Assembly: GCA_039545295.1 (NCBI GenBank)
Contig: BCIK01000010.1
Location: 1 to 64,000 of the forward strand
Origin: Udeniomyces pyricola
Lineage: Eukaryota > Basidiomycota > Tremellomycetes > Cystofilobasidiales > Mrakiaceae
Length of the DNA: 64,000 bases
Direction of reading: 5' to 3'
Under the pieces are notes generated by a model. It ran no database searches. It had not been told where the DNA came from and was given only the letters and a program-made list of their open reading frames with translations. Below, in pieces: positions 35,055 to 46,555 of this stretch (positions are counted from its first letter, which is position 1; each line of letters begins with the position of its first letter). The position numbers were made by a program, and so were the translations under genes.

Positions 35055-38000
35055 ATGCCTGTCATGGACGCCTTCAAGAGCGAGTATTCTATTCCCAGCT
35101 AGAGAGTGGCCATCGTCTCCCCCCTCCCTGCTCTTCTCTTTCTTTTCCTCTGTCTTTGTCAGACCTGCATAGATCCCTTCTAGGCTTGGTCAACCTCTGT
35201 GTCCTGCGCACCCCGTTGCTAACTTCCCGTTCTGCGCGCATGCCTCAACTCTAGATCTCATACGTCACGGCAAGCACGCCAAAGAGCCTACGCCGTCCAA
35301 CCAAACCCAGCCCAACCAACAACCCAACCACTCATCATCTGGTCGCACTTACGCTCCCTCCTCCAACGCCGCCGCGCCCGCCACGTCGTCCGCCCATGCC
35401 CACGGTCAATCGGCTCACCACCACTCATCGTCGTCCGCATCGGACTCGGCGAGGAGGCAGCAGCGGGCACACGAGCAGGCCGTCGAGGCCGACCGCCTAC
35501 AGCGGGAAAAGGAGGCCAACTATAAGCGAGAGGCCGAGCTTCTCGTTCAGGAAGAGCGCAAGACAAAAGACAGGATGCCTGTCTATGCGGGTCTTGAAGG
35601 CTTCCAGCTCGTGGAAAAGATGGGAGAGTGAGTCATTCGTATTTTTGGTTGGTTGTGCGGTCCGAAAGGTGTTGAAAGAGGGCGGAGGAGGGGACAGAGA
35701 GTGGCTAAGCAGGAGGGCAAGGCGATGACATCAGCAGCGGTTTCCCTCCCTCTGCGCCGTCGTCGCCGTCGTCCTTCCCTCTCGCCCCTCCCCTCACTGG
35801 ATATGTCGCCCGACTCTCGTCGCCGCTCTATCGTCTCTGTTCTCCCTCCACATCCTCCCTACGTTGGCTATCAGTATCTCGGATTCTCTTGTCCACTATC
35901 ATCTCATACCCAACGTCCGACTCGCCACTTAATGCATGGCAATTCGCTGATAAATCTCACCACCACCTTTGCTTCCCTCGCAACCCCCCCCCCTCTCTCT
36001 CTCTCTCTTCCCTTTTTTTCAGTGGCGCCTTCTCGAACGTCTACAAGGCTATCGATCGCACTACAGGACTGAAGGTCGCCGTCAAGGTCGTCCGCAAATA
36101 CGAACTCAACTCATCCCAGGTGGGTTTTACGCTTCCAATCTGTTCACGTCCGGCCAGACGGGTCCATCGCGTCCCACGTCATCGCCCTCGCTGGCGTTGC
36201 TTCCTCCTGTTTGGCCCTGTCCTCCCAAGCCTGTCATCTCCCTTTCCTGCTTGCCTTGCTGTCACTCTTTCTGTTGCGCGTTCTCTCTTTCCATCATTCG
36301 CCAACCGTGCTCGGTTCACGACTGTTCCCTTCCGCCCCCCTCCGACTGCTGTCCCCCCGACCATCTCGCTGACGTTCTCCCTTGCTCGCTTATTTCCCTT
36401 TTCCTTTTCTTTGTTGTTGCTTGGTCGAATTCGGGTTGCTTTATCTTTTTTTTTGCATTACTTTTCATATATCATCACCCGCCTTCCTGCTTTAAATTGT
36501 CCCACTCCACCTTTATACACTCATCCCAGCATGGCAACGACAAGCACCTGAACCCAAACTTCAAAAAGAGGCCTAGGGTGACGGAGGCAAGTCTATTTGT
36601 CCCTCTGCTCGTTCCCGATCCTTGCACATGGCTGCTTCGTTCGGCTTCCCCATCGTACTTCGTTCTGACCTCACGCCGTCTCTTCTTTTTCCGCCTTGGG
36701 TCGCGTGTGTCATGTTGCCCTCTCCGTACCTTTGCCCATTCTCGTGTATCTCCGTATTGTCGTTATCGTCGTTATCTGTTGTCCACGTTGGTGTTCTCCT
36801 TTTACAGCGCGCCAACATCCTCAAGGAGGTCCAAATCATGCGAGGAACTGATCACCCTTCAATCGTCAAGCTCGTTAGCTTCTCAGAATCCGAGGAGCAC
36901 TACTTCCTCGTCCTCGAGCGTGCGTTACCATTTACGGTTATTGGTCGGTTTCCTTGTTCCTCCATCTATCATCTTAACTGACGATCCCTTCCTTCAAAAA
37001 CAAAAAAAAAACGCGATCTCAAGTGATGGAGGGTGGCGAACTTTTCCATCAGATGTACGTATTTATGGCTTCCGTATTGTCGCGCTGATGTTCCGATTGA
37101 CTCACTCTCCCCTCCCCCATCTTCTTTCCATTCCTCTTCATCCTGAATTTCTACCTTTCTTCACAACGCAGCGTCAAGCTGACCTATTTCAGTGAACAGC
37201 TTTCTCGGCATGTCATCCTGCAAGTCGCTCACGGCATACGGTACCTTCACGAGGAGCGGGGAGTCGTTCATCGGTATGTGTTTGTCTCCACGACATCGCC
37301 ATCTCATGTGACTTCCACGCTTCCCATCACTAACAATCGAATCGTTGGTCTCATCTGACAGTGATATCAAACCGGAGAATATCCTCTTTGAGCGTATTCC
37401 TATCATTCCCTCTCGTCGACCTATTCACCGACAGTACGATGAAGAAAAGGAGGACGAGGGCGAGTTCCAGGTGGGGGTTGGAGGCGGAGGTATCGGTCGT
37501 GTTAAGATTGCCGACTTTGGCCTGTCGAAGGTCGTCTGGGAGGAAAACACGGCTACCCCGTGTGGCACCGTTGGATACACCGCTCCAGAGATTGTCAAGG
37601 ACGAGCGATACTCCAAAAGTGTTGACATGTGGGCTCTTGGATGTGTTCTCTACACTTTGCTTTGTGGCTTTCCGTACGTATCTTGAGTCTGTGGTCCCTT
37701 GATTTTTTTTTTGGTGGCTTTGTTCGCTCGAGACACGCATTGACCAAAGATTGCGTCGCCATCTTTCCTTCCTTTTCAGACCTTTCTATGACGAATCGAT
37801 TGCTGTTCTGACAGAGAAAGTCGCTCGCGGTTACTACACTTTCCTCTCGCCATGGTGGGATGACATCTCAGGCTCCGCCAAGGATCTCATCACTCACCTC
37901 CTCTGCGTTGACCCCAACGAGCGATACACTATTGACGAGTTTCTCGCTCACCCGTGGTGTAACGTGAGTCTGAAACTGTTTTTTCTTCCGTTTTTTCCTT

Positions 38001-38840
38001 CTTTTTTTTTTCTTGATACTTCTCGCGTTTAGCTGCTGACCGTGTCTCGACATGACTTCGTTTGTCCATCTTCTTTTCACAGGAGCAACCCCCTCCTCAA
38101 CACATTGCGCCTCAGCACATTGAGCACCTCCAGCCTCCCTCTCAAGCGCCTATGCCGCTCGACTCCCCGCTGCTCCAGTCGGTCCGGGCCGGAAACCGAG
38201 AAGGTCGCTCGCCAGGTGTTGCATCGCTCAAAGAAGCCTTCGACATCACCTACGCTGTTCATCGAATGGAGGAAGAAGGTGCTCGCCGAAAGGCCTACGA
38301 TGGAGTCGAGGGAGCGGGTGCTCGAGGACACCTGGGCGGGCTCAACGAAGATGACGAGGAGGCCGAGGAGGAGCACGAGGTGGCTGAGGCCCAGGCAAAG
38401 CACGGTCCGGCCGTAGCTCAGACGATCCAGGAACGTCAACGAGCTAGGAACCACCAGCAACCGGCGGCCAAGCAGCAAGCTTACCAAGGCAGTGGTGGGG
38501 CGGACAGAAAGCAGGCTGAGGCTGCACTTTACGACGGTCGTGCCGGCCAGCGTGATCGGGGCAACGGCGCAAAGGGAGGCGGACGACATGGCGGTTTCGA
38601 GCTTGATATGGGCCAGGCAACTCTGCTCGGCCGGAGGTCCAAGAAGCCAAGGTGAGCCTCGAAGCAACCTTGCTGTATGCAAGTGAAGAAGCCTTTGAGT
38701 CCGGTCATGCTGAAAGAATCGATGGATTTCTCTGTTACAGTCCTCTTGCACAACCGGGCAACACCGTTTCGCCCTCTCAGGCGGGGACAGGCGTTAACCT
38801 CACGATCCCTAGCTCGCCCATGCAAGGAGTCCGCCAGTAG
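35055..38840 (+). CDS. MAPK-activated-type Ser/Thr kinase (Rck1/Rck2/Srk1 family)
   Basis: These CaMK-group kinases are known to act below the Hog1/Sty1 stress MAPK. Exon 1 (35055-35079) and exon 2 (35255-35627) join as DAFK-NLIRHGKHAK through an intron starting GC. The glycine loop follows a splice (EKMGD-GAFSNVYKAI), then VAVKVV with the catalytic Lys. The small exon 36530-36586 (HGNDKH...RPRVTE) ends in another GC donor (GCAAGT). Further landmarks are MEGGELFHQ, VKLTYFSEQLSRHVI, VVHRDIKPENILFE, an Rck-type insert with VGVGGGGIG, IADFGLSK, TPCGTVGYTAPE and GCVLYTLLCGFPPFYDE. After the kinase domain is an acidic and Gln-rich tail with FELDMGQATLLGRRSKKP, then a last exon (38742-38840, PSPLAQPGNTV...GVRQ); the TGA at 38653 is skipped by that splice. 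It lies in tandem with the MAPKK gene. Confidence 0.9.
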
Positions 38841-40359
38841 AAAATTGTTATCCACAAGCTCGCTCAGCGGGATGAGTTGCCGTTGAACTCCTCGTTTGTG
38901 TGATCCTTCTCGACCGGATGTGTTTCTTCTCTCCCCTTTCCTCATCTGACTCGAATCTCGGGACGTGCACCTTGATGGACGTTGAGTGAGATTGATCTGT
39001 CGACGTCAGCAACTTCGTTTTGCAGGCTCTACGACTCGCATCTACCCTCTCCCAACCTATCGTCCACATTCAGTCTTTGCGCAGACTTTTTCTGCATTTC
39101 GTCTCCTTTCACCTCCTTCCGGCCCGCCAAATAATTTTTCTTTCTACCTTTTCCATATCATGTTTGTCTTCGTTTCGACACCATCCATATCTTTCTTGAT
39201 TCCAGATATGTCTTAGTTTCCACACCTTCTTTCCTTAAACTTCCTTGTGATGTGTCCAATGACTTACTGGCTTGAATTGTTTCCATTTCTTTCTGCATTT
39301 TCTCTTGATTCTTCGCCCCTCTACCCTTCAATTTGCTCGGACCGAGGGACGCGCTTGACGCTGCACTACCCCTTTTTGTGTCTTCATCTTCATCTTCTTT
39401 TTCTTCCTTTCCATTCTGTTCTCTTGTTCCTTCGACCTTCCTTTCCCTATATTATCCGTTTCTTTGTTTCTTTTCTTCGTTCCCTTAGTTTGCCGCTTGA
39501 ATGGCTACAAGCTTATCGAGCTTTCTCTTGAGCAAGTCAACATGTTGCATCATGGTATAAATACTGCACACACACAAGCATATATATATATATATATATT
39601 ATGCTGCGACAGATCAGACAGTCATATGTATCTCTTGTATGTACGAGTTCGGTGCAGATCATCATCTGTGCAGACGATGATTTGTGGTCGATTCATGAGT
39701 CTATATAATATATTTATATATAGATAATTACACTACCACGAGACCTCTATATATATCACAGTACTGTGGTCAGCAGTACGTATATAATATCATACACATG
39801 ATGATCGATTTGGTCATCACAGGCCGTCTTGAATATGACGAATTGGATCGTGCACGATGACGGAGACGATATATATATATATAACGATGAGATTGAATAT
39901 AAGTGATGGCCCAGCGCGAGAGCGATGCTGATCGTCAGGCTGTTGCTGATGCTGTCCTTGATGATCCGCTCTGGTCGATGATGATGATCTTTGTACCAAC
40001 CTTGTACCAACCCTCAACGTCGGCCGACGTCCTGCATCCCTTATAACTCACAGCTGGTTCATCACCAACCCTGAATCACTTCATCGCCTTACTTGGTTAC
40101 CCCTCAACCTGATCTCTTTAGTGTGTGAACCCGCGTTGAGCCTCTCGAGTCGGTAACTCTCGGACCCTAGGACTTGGAGTGACGAACCGCCAGGTCACCG
40201 CCCCCTTCTACCCCACGTACTTGATCATCACTTCAGCATCGCACAGCGTCCTTTCATCACCACTCCCTCCGTCCCTCTCACTCTCAATCCTACTCTCAGC
40301 CCGCCCGATCCTTTCTCCAAAGATCTCTCCAACCAAACTTTCAACCACAACAGTCCTCC
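38841..40359. other. Intergenic region between the two kinase genes
   Basis: The first part (to about 39500) is T/C-rich, as expected for a long 3' untranslated region. From 39580 to 39900 it is AT-rich with (TA)n runs at about 39581-39599 and 39869-39883. The last 300 bases contain TTATAA at 40041-40046 and C/T-rich sequence up to the MAPKK start, likely its promoter and leader. I see no coding signal. Confidence 0.6.
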
Positions 40360-42968
40360 ATGTCTGCACCGCCCCCCAGACGGCCCGGAGGAGCTCGACC
40401 CGCTCCGTCCGGAGGTCGCGAGAGGCCCAAGCTCGGACTCGCTCTCGGCATCCCGCCCGCCAACGTGAGCTTGGCTATCGTTCGTCGTATGGGGTTTCAG
40501 ATATGATGATGCCTGGGCCTCGAATGGCACTGACTGAATGATGTATGCTGATCTCAACTAACCTTCTCGAATCAGGTCCCTGGCGTCAACGTCGACCAAG
40601 CTGGCGAGGGCGGCTGGACCGATTCACGAGGTTCAGCCATCGTTCATCCGGCAGGCACAACCTTGACCATATCTTCGTCATCCCCTTCGCCTGCGTCCTC
40701 GGCCCAGTCCTCTCCAACAGTACCTTTGATCGCGATGCCACTTCACTCAATCAACGTCGCTGCTCCACCACCGAGAAGACCTCCTTTCCCATCGCCCTCG
40801 GGTTCTCAGCGGTCCTCCCTCACGCCCGCTACCGGCTCGACCCCGCTCCGACCATCCCTTCAACTCGCTTCTTCCGCATCCCCGACACCCTCCTCTTCTC
40901 GACCTTCAATATCGACTCCCACCTCGCGACCCAAGTTGCCCCAATTGTCTCTGTCCAACTCGCCCTTAGCATCGCCTGCATTCGCCTCTTCTGAGCCGCC
41001 GATGGCTACTTCCTCGCCTGGCCTGGGCGCACCTTTGGCGCCATCACCTACCCCTCCCCGAACTTCCTCACGCGGCCCCCCCTTGAGCCTGCAGGTTGGA
41101 TCTAAACCTTCTCAACTTTCTTCAGCACCACCACCGCCACCACCGCCACCACCCCCTACACTCAACCTACACCTTACGCCTTCGAACTCATTCGCCTCCA
41201 GTTCGACATCCTCGTCGTCTTCGTCATTTCTCTCTCCACAACCTGCCTACCAAGTCTCACCTTATGGTCGCTACGACACGGACGAAGATCGTACCGTTCG
41301 CCCGCTCTCGATGGATTCTGACGCCGGATCGTATGGCTCGTACGGCGGGCTCCATGCCGTCTTGACCGCGTCTTCTGTTATGCCTTCCAGAGATCATACT
41401 CTACAACCAGGCAATGCTCTCGATCGGCCCGCCATTGGCGAGCGATCGACAAGTAGCATGACAGACGACCTTCGAACGGCCATTTCGTCTATCAACCTGC
41501 GCGGTGGCACGCCAAACATGAACGCACCCCAGTCTTCGTCCGAGCTTGCATACGACCGTCCAAACCAAGGTGAAGCGCCTTCTGGAGACGTCAAGACCGA
41601 GGTAGAACCATTGGCATTTGACCCGAGAGATCTGGAGGAGTTGGCCTATCTAGGAGAAGGTGCGGGAGGTGCCGTGATGAAGGTCAAAAGTCGGTCGACA
41701 GGAAGGGTGATGGCCAAAAAGGTATTTATATCAACCCGATATACCTTGAACTGTCATATGGAACAACAAATGGTCTGATTGACTCGGTTGTACTGTTGTT
41801 GACTCTACCAACGTTGTCCTAGATCATTCCTGCTTCGCCCAACCCTTCCATCCATCGTCAGATCCTTCGGGAGCTCCAATTCCTTTCGACTTGCACCTCG
41901 CCTTATATCGTCGACCACTATGGCTCGTTTCTCACGGACGGTGATTCGATGATTGGCATCCTGATGGAGTTTTGTGAGGGCAAGAGTCTGGACGCTGTCG
42001 TCAAAGAAAGCAGAGAGCGTGAGATTCGCAGCTCGGAACGAGTTCTCGGCAAGATTGCTGTCGCCGTTCTGCGTGGACTAGATTATCTGCACGAGAGAAA
42101 GATCATCCATCGAGGTAAGACGATCTCGCCATGAAGGTTTGGATAAACAGAATGTGACCCTCGGACTTAACTCATCCTGCCTTTGCGCCACTGCTTCGTT
42201 TGTGCCTCAGATATCAAGCCTTCCAACGTACTTGTCACCAGACAAGGCCAATTCAAGATTTGCGACTTTGGCGTCTCAGGTGAGCTCGTTGGCTCGCTTG
42301 CAGGGACTTTCACGGGTACCTCGTTCTACATGGCTGTGAGTAGTGCAGTCTCCCCCAAGAGGCAGTCCGAATGTCTGGCCTCTCGCGTTATAGGGTTTGC
42401 TTGTCATTTCATATCGGAGTGTTCATTGACCTATGGTTCACCCGCTTGCTCAGCCCGAACGCATCCTTGGTCAAGACTACTCTATCAAATCGGATGTCTG
42501 GTCGCTGGGTCTCTCACTGCTAGAGGTAGCCAACAACCGGTTTCCGTTCCCTCCCGAAGGAGAGCCGCCCATTGTCGGTCAGTTTGATCTCCTCAACTTC
42601 ATCGTCAACCAACCTCCGCCTTCCCTCGATGACGATGAAGCCGTCGTCTGGAGCGATGGAGCCAAGGACCTTGTCAAGCTTTGGTACGTAATCGCTGTGA
42701 TTCTCTTTGCGTGTTTCGTTTTTGCTTTAACGCGCAAGCACCTCCTACATCGGGTGGGGATTCTCAGGAATGACAAAACCCTCTCCTCTTTCTCTCTCTC
42801 TGATGAACTGACGCCCATGTAACTTGCGTCTGACGGCTTCTCAGTCTTACGAGCTCATCCGCAGATCGCCCTTACCCTCGCGACCTCATTCAGCATCCGT
42901 TCATCAGGCAGAGCGAGAAGAAGAAGACGGATCTCGCCAAGTGGATCGCGCACGTTTGGGGCTGGTGA
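40360..42968 (+). CDS. MAP kinase kinase of the Mkk1/Mkk2/Pek1 type
   Basis: Known homologues phosphorylate the Slt2/Mpk1/Pmk1 MAPK of the cell-wall-integrity pathway. Six exons fit exactly in phase: 40360-40464, 40576-41721, 41823-42114, 42211-42335, 42454-42683 and 42845-42968, giving 673 residues. The first 400 residues are Ser/Pro-rich and disordered, with runs of proline and histidine-poor serine tracts, beginning [17 protein letters not shown]. The kinase domain shows [15 protein letters not shown], the Lys pair [34 protein letters not shown] and GTSFYMAPERI. The activating Ser and Thr are kept in SLAGT. It closes with [15 protein letters not shown] and ends WIAHVWGW. The [19 protein letters not shown] block marks the Mkk/Pek1 class rather than Pbs2 or Ste7. 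Confidence 0.93.
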
Positions 42969-43232
42969 AGATGAACAGTTTGATTTGGATGACATCGCTT
43001 CATTCATGACTCGGCCGATGATGAGATGCGAAGCGAATGGAATACCAGCAACATGTCTACCAACCCCACACGCAAGCGCTTGAGACGAGATTGATCTGCT
43101 TCGCGTTGGTAGTTGAAGACGCTGGCAATATAGCGGGCGAAACGGGCGCTATATGCCTACAACCTCTAGAGCCTCTCTCGAGCCCAAAGATAAAATACAA
43201 AAAAAAAAATCATCGTCATGCTATATGACCTT

Positions 43233-44413
43233 CTACGATGACTGAGTCGTTCCGGCAGCCTCGGCCTTCTGCTGCTCCTGTTCGGCCTGACGTCGAACCT
43301 GTTCCATCCTCGACAACTGAGCCGACTCGATAGCTCGCTGAACCTCAGCCTTCTTGAGCTTCGATCTCGGAGCCGAAGCAATGTGAGCGATTCCGTGCTT
43401 CCATGACGACGGGATTTGGGCGGGCTCGACTCCGCCAGCAGGTCCCAAGTCCCTTTCGATTTCCGAGTGGGAGCGGAAGTTGTCGTTTTGACTCCATCGG
43501 GAGAGGAGACCCATCATCATCGCCCGTCGGACGGCCTTGCCCATCTCCCGCTGGGAGTCCCGCATGAGACTCGTCTCGCCTCGCGTCTTGATGTTACCAA
43601 TCTCACTAACGAACGACGAGAGGAGGCGACCGTTCTTGTACTCGTCGCGAAGTCGGATGTTGAGTCGGAAGGCAGGGTCGATCTGACGACCGACCGCGGC
43701 AGGAGGACCGAGAACGGCCAAACGGCTTCGACGTTGCACCAGAGGGACCTTTCGGCCTTGGGGCGAGACGTCCCGAGGGTTGACGATCTAATGAGAGGAA
43801 TTTTTTTTTTTTTTATGCATTTGTCGGAGGGTGTCGTACGTTGGTCAATGAAGAAGAGAGGTAGTTGCGAGTAGCGAGAGTCGAAGGGAAAACAGTACAT
43901 GAAGCAAGGAGCGACGCGAGGCAAGAAGGGAGAAAGACAGCGAGGGCAAGAAAGATCAGTCTTCAAAGGTTCGGGATGCGGTCCATGTCTTATGAGTGGC
44001 ATTTCTCACGTCTCCCTTGTCGAGTGGGCGAAGATTGCTACCGATAGCATCTCGGTCGGCGACTGTGGTGAGACAGCGATCAAAAAGGTTGACCGACGAC
44101 GGGGAACGAAAATGACGCGAAGCAGGCAGCAAAGTCTCAGTATAAGAAACGGCATGGAGGTGCGGTACATATAGTAAACGATGGCTGATGGGATGATAAG
44201 GCGTTGGTGTAAGCACGCACAGGAGCCTCCGGGGATACGCGTGTTCTTGAGGACGTGCAAGGGAGAATGCGAGCTCGGGTTTCGGTTGGCGGTAGAGAGT
44301 GAGGAGGAAAGGGATGGGGAGCTGGAGAAGGATCGGGCGATCATCTTGCCAAGGGTGGATGAAGAGGCAGCAGTCGAGGTCGAAGCTCGAAGGCTAGGGA
44401 TGAAGGATGCCAT
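43233..44413 (-). CDS. RSM18: Mitochondrial small ribosomal subunit protein bS18m
   Basis: Three exons fit in phase: 44413-44221, 44062-44010 and 43787-43233, giving 266 residues. The N-terminus is rich in Ser/Arg/Ala without early acids (FIPSLRASTSTAASSS), a typical mitochondrial presequence. The short middle exon encodes FADRDAIGSNLRPLDKGD. The S18 core is YKNGRLLSSFVSEIGNIKTR followed by GETSLMRDSQREMGKAVRRA and MMMGLLSRW, matching the bacterial S18 pattern YKNxxLLxxFIxxxGxIxxRxxTxL. A C-terminal Glu/Gln/Ala helix (RRQAEQEQQKAEAAG) goes beyond the bacterial protein. Only 264 bases separate it from the end of the MAPKK gene. Confidence 0.88.
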
Positions 44414-44985
44414 AGCGATAGGGAGAGTTATGAAGGACAGGAGGAGGAAGGTCCGACAAGGGAGGTTGTACGAGGATGGCGTATGAAGCTGCTGATAGGA
44501 GGCGTTGAGAGAGGTTGATCAGAGAAGAGCTCAGTCGATCAAGGAAGGACAAACGAGAAGCAGGGCTGTGCTTGGCTGGGCTTGGCTTGGGCAAGCAGGG
44601 AGTTGGAAAAGGCAGTTTACACAGCCTTGCAGAACTTTGGTGCTGCTTTAATCCTTTCTTCGGGCAGATATATGATGCATCTGCTCATAACTGCTCAGTG
44701 CCCACGGATGGCATGCATATATGCCGTCCAGTTCAGGTAACCGGCTATACAGAACGTGCACATGAGTATGTGCAAGATGACAACTAAGTGATCAGTCTCA
44801 GTCTGCTCACGTACGCACTCTCATGCGCATTTAATTACGTGCCGGCCATGCTCGTTCAACCATGCGTGCCGTGAGCGCCGGTAGCTATCGTCACCGACGT
44901 CGGGTGACAATGAATCCGCGTATATAAACAGCTCAAGCCTGGGTGGGTGGCTTTGATCTCCTATCACCTCCACCGATTATCCACC
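44414..44985. promoter_or_regulatory. Divergent promoter with TATA box
   Basis: This region lies between bS18m and the small gene to its right. TATATAAA at 44921-44928 is 58 bases before the rightward ATG, a good core-promoter position. The rest holds short mixed-composition frames with no recognisable domain. Confidence 0.55.
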
Positions 44986-45756
44986 ATGTCCCTTACGCTG
45001 TCGTGCAACCCTTCCGTGGAATCCTTTGGCAGCACCCAAACCCAAGGAACAACGGTGAGGCTACCGGCGTCGACACGATCGTGACGTTCGATCGAGGGGA
45101 TCTGTCAGGGCCCTGTGATTTCTTCGACCTGACGGCTTTCTCGTCATATTTTTACCTTTCAGTCCTCAGCTCGCCCTCTTCTTCGCAGGCGCTTCGAGCC
45201 CTCTCCTTACCTTCGATCGACAACCGCTCCATCCACAGTTCCTGCCAGTAATCAAACGACCAAAGATTCACCAGCAATGACGACGTGTTCGACATCAAGT
45301 CCTCTTGCCCGTACCACGTCCCAGCCCCCACTTCAATTGGCTCAACTCCCCCCAGTCATGGCGTTGTACAACCAGGCGACCTCTGCGCGTAAGCAAGCAC
45401 GGATCAGTGCTGCCCTTGCTTTGGTCAGCAAAACGGCCAGCCTGGTACGTAGACTTGTCAATGGTGTTAGGTTAGCTTAGAGCCGCTCATCGGGTATGAC
45501 CGGGTCGCTGACATTGCCGGTCCACTGTTCACCAACCTCAACCTCGTGCGACGTCCCAAAGAAAGCGAAAGCGGCTCAGGCGGCTCGAGAGGCTGATCGC
45601 CTTGAAATCCTTTTCAACGAGGCCCGAGCCGAGCAGAAAGCCATGTTCGAGGTCGAAAAGGCGAGACGAAGGGAGGCTGGCATTGACCCCCTCCAAGCCG
45701 GTCGAGGGTACGGCGCTCGCGTCAACCCGATGTGGGGGTCCATCGTGCCTATCTGA
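44986..45756 (+). CDS. Small unrecognised protein with C-terminal coiled coil
   Basis: I do not recognise this protein. Three exons can be joined in phase: 44986-45054, 45163-45444 and about 45562-45756, for about 181 residues; an alternative acceptor at 45580 removes six residues. The N-terminal 100 residues are Ser/Thr/Pro-rich. The middle (ALYNQATSARKQARISAAL) and the Ala/Arg/Glu-rich last exon (EADRLEILFNEARAEQKAM, then EVEKARRREAGIDP) predict helices and a probable coiled coil. The end (GYGARVNPMWGSIVPI) is ordered-looking and could be a short conserved motif. The TATA box and regular splice sites favour a real gene. Translation could also start at the internal ATGs in exon 2. Confidence 0.55.
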
Positions 45757-46555
45757 TCATGTATACGCTTGTTGTATGCTAGTTGTATCATGCCAGCTTG
45801 ATGTGTCTGTAATCTGTAAATCTACTAGTGTATCCCTTTTTTCAGCCTTTCGTCTATCTCTATAGCTGGTGTGTTGACTCATACGTTTCAGTCACACCTG
45901 CGGCGATGTTCATGACAGTCTTTTGTGCGTGAGTGACAATATCGACGCTATCTAGGACGACTGATTCGTTATACGTTGTCTTGACACGTGTCTTTCGTCG
46001 CGATAGTCTTGGTTGTGATGTTCATTCCACGGGCAGCCAAACTCCGCGTCGTCGGACACGTTTGGCTAGACAATTCTGCAACATTTACCTGATCAGCGAC
46101 GATGTGTCGATTATACATGTACTCGGCTGGTCCGTCGATCCGGTTGGGAAAGAGAAGAAATTGCTGCAGGGCTGTAGTAACGCCGAGTCAACAGATCGAA
46201 CGCACCCGGCACGATTTATAATGGCGAATGGAACCGTTCCTCATATACATGTGTTAACATCTGATCCGAATCCTGACCGCTTCCCGTTTTTTTTTTAGTA
46301 TATCGAAGGGCATATGAGACCAAGTGGGAGGATAGTAAAGTTCGAGGAATGATCAACATCAGTTGAGCGAGATGTGGAAGGACGTGTCGGAAAAGAGGGC
46401 CAGAAGTCGGTCGGTTGGGGCGCGGACCGTCCAAAGGAACTTCATAAGTCATCACAGTCGTTACAATGAAGTCGTCAAGTACACCACTCCGCGGTATCTC
46501 CCTTCTAAAGGATCCCCGTCTATCCCCTTCATTCGATCGCTTAGTGATTGCTGGA
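45757..46555. other. Convergent gap without a gene
   Basis: This 0.8-kb stretch lies between two gene ends. The open frames on either strand are compositionally ordinary and match nothing I know. A T9 run lies at about 46289-46297. It may hold both 3' untranslated regions. Confidence 0.55.

Noticed and set aside
34622..35055. Pro/Ser/His-rich plus-strand ORFs before the kinase
   Set aside because: They come from CA and C/T repeats in the promoter or leader and show no protein-like pattern.
38653..38655. TGA as the end of the Rck2/Srk1-type kinase
   Set aside because: A GTGAGC donor overlaps it, and joining 38651 to 38742 gives an in-frame Ser/Pro tail ending at 38840.
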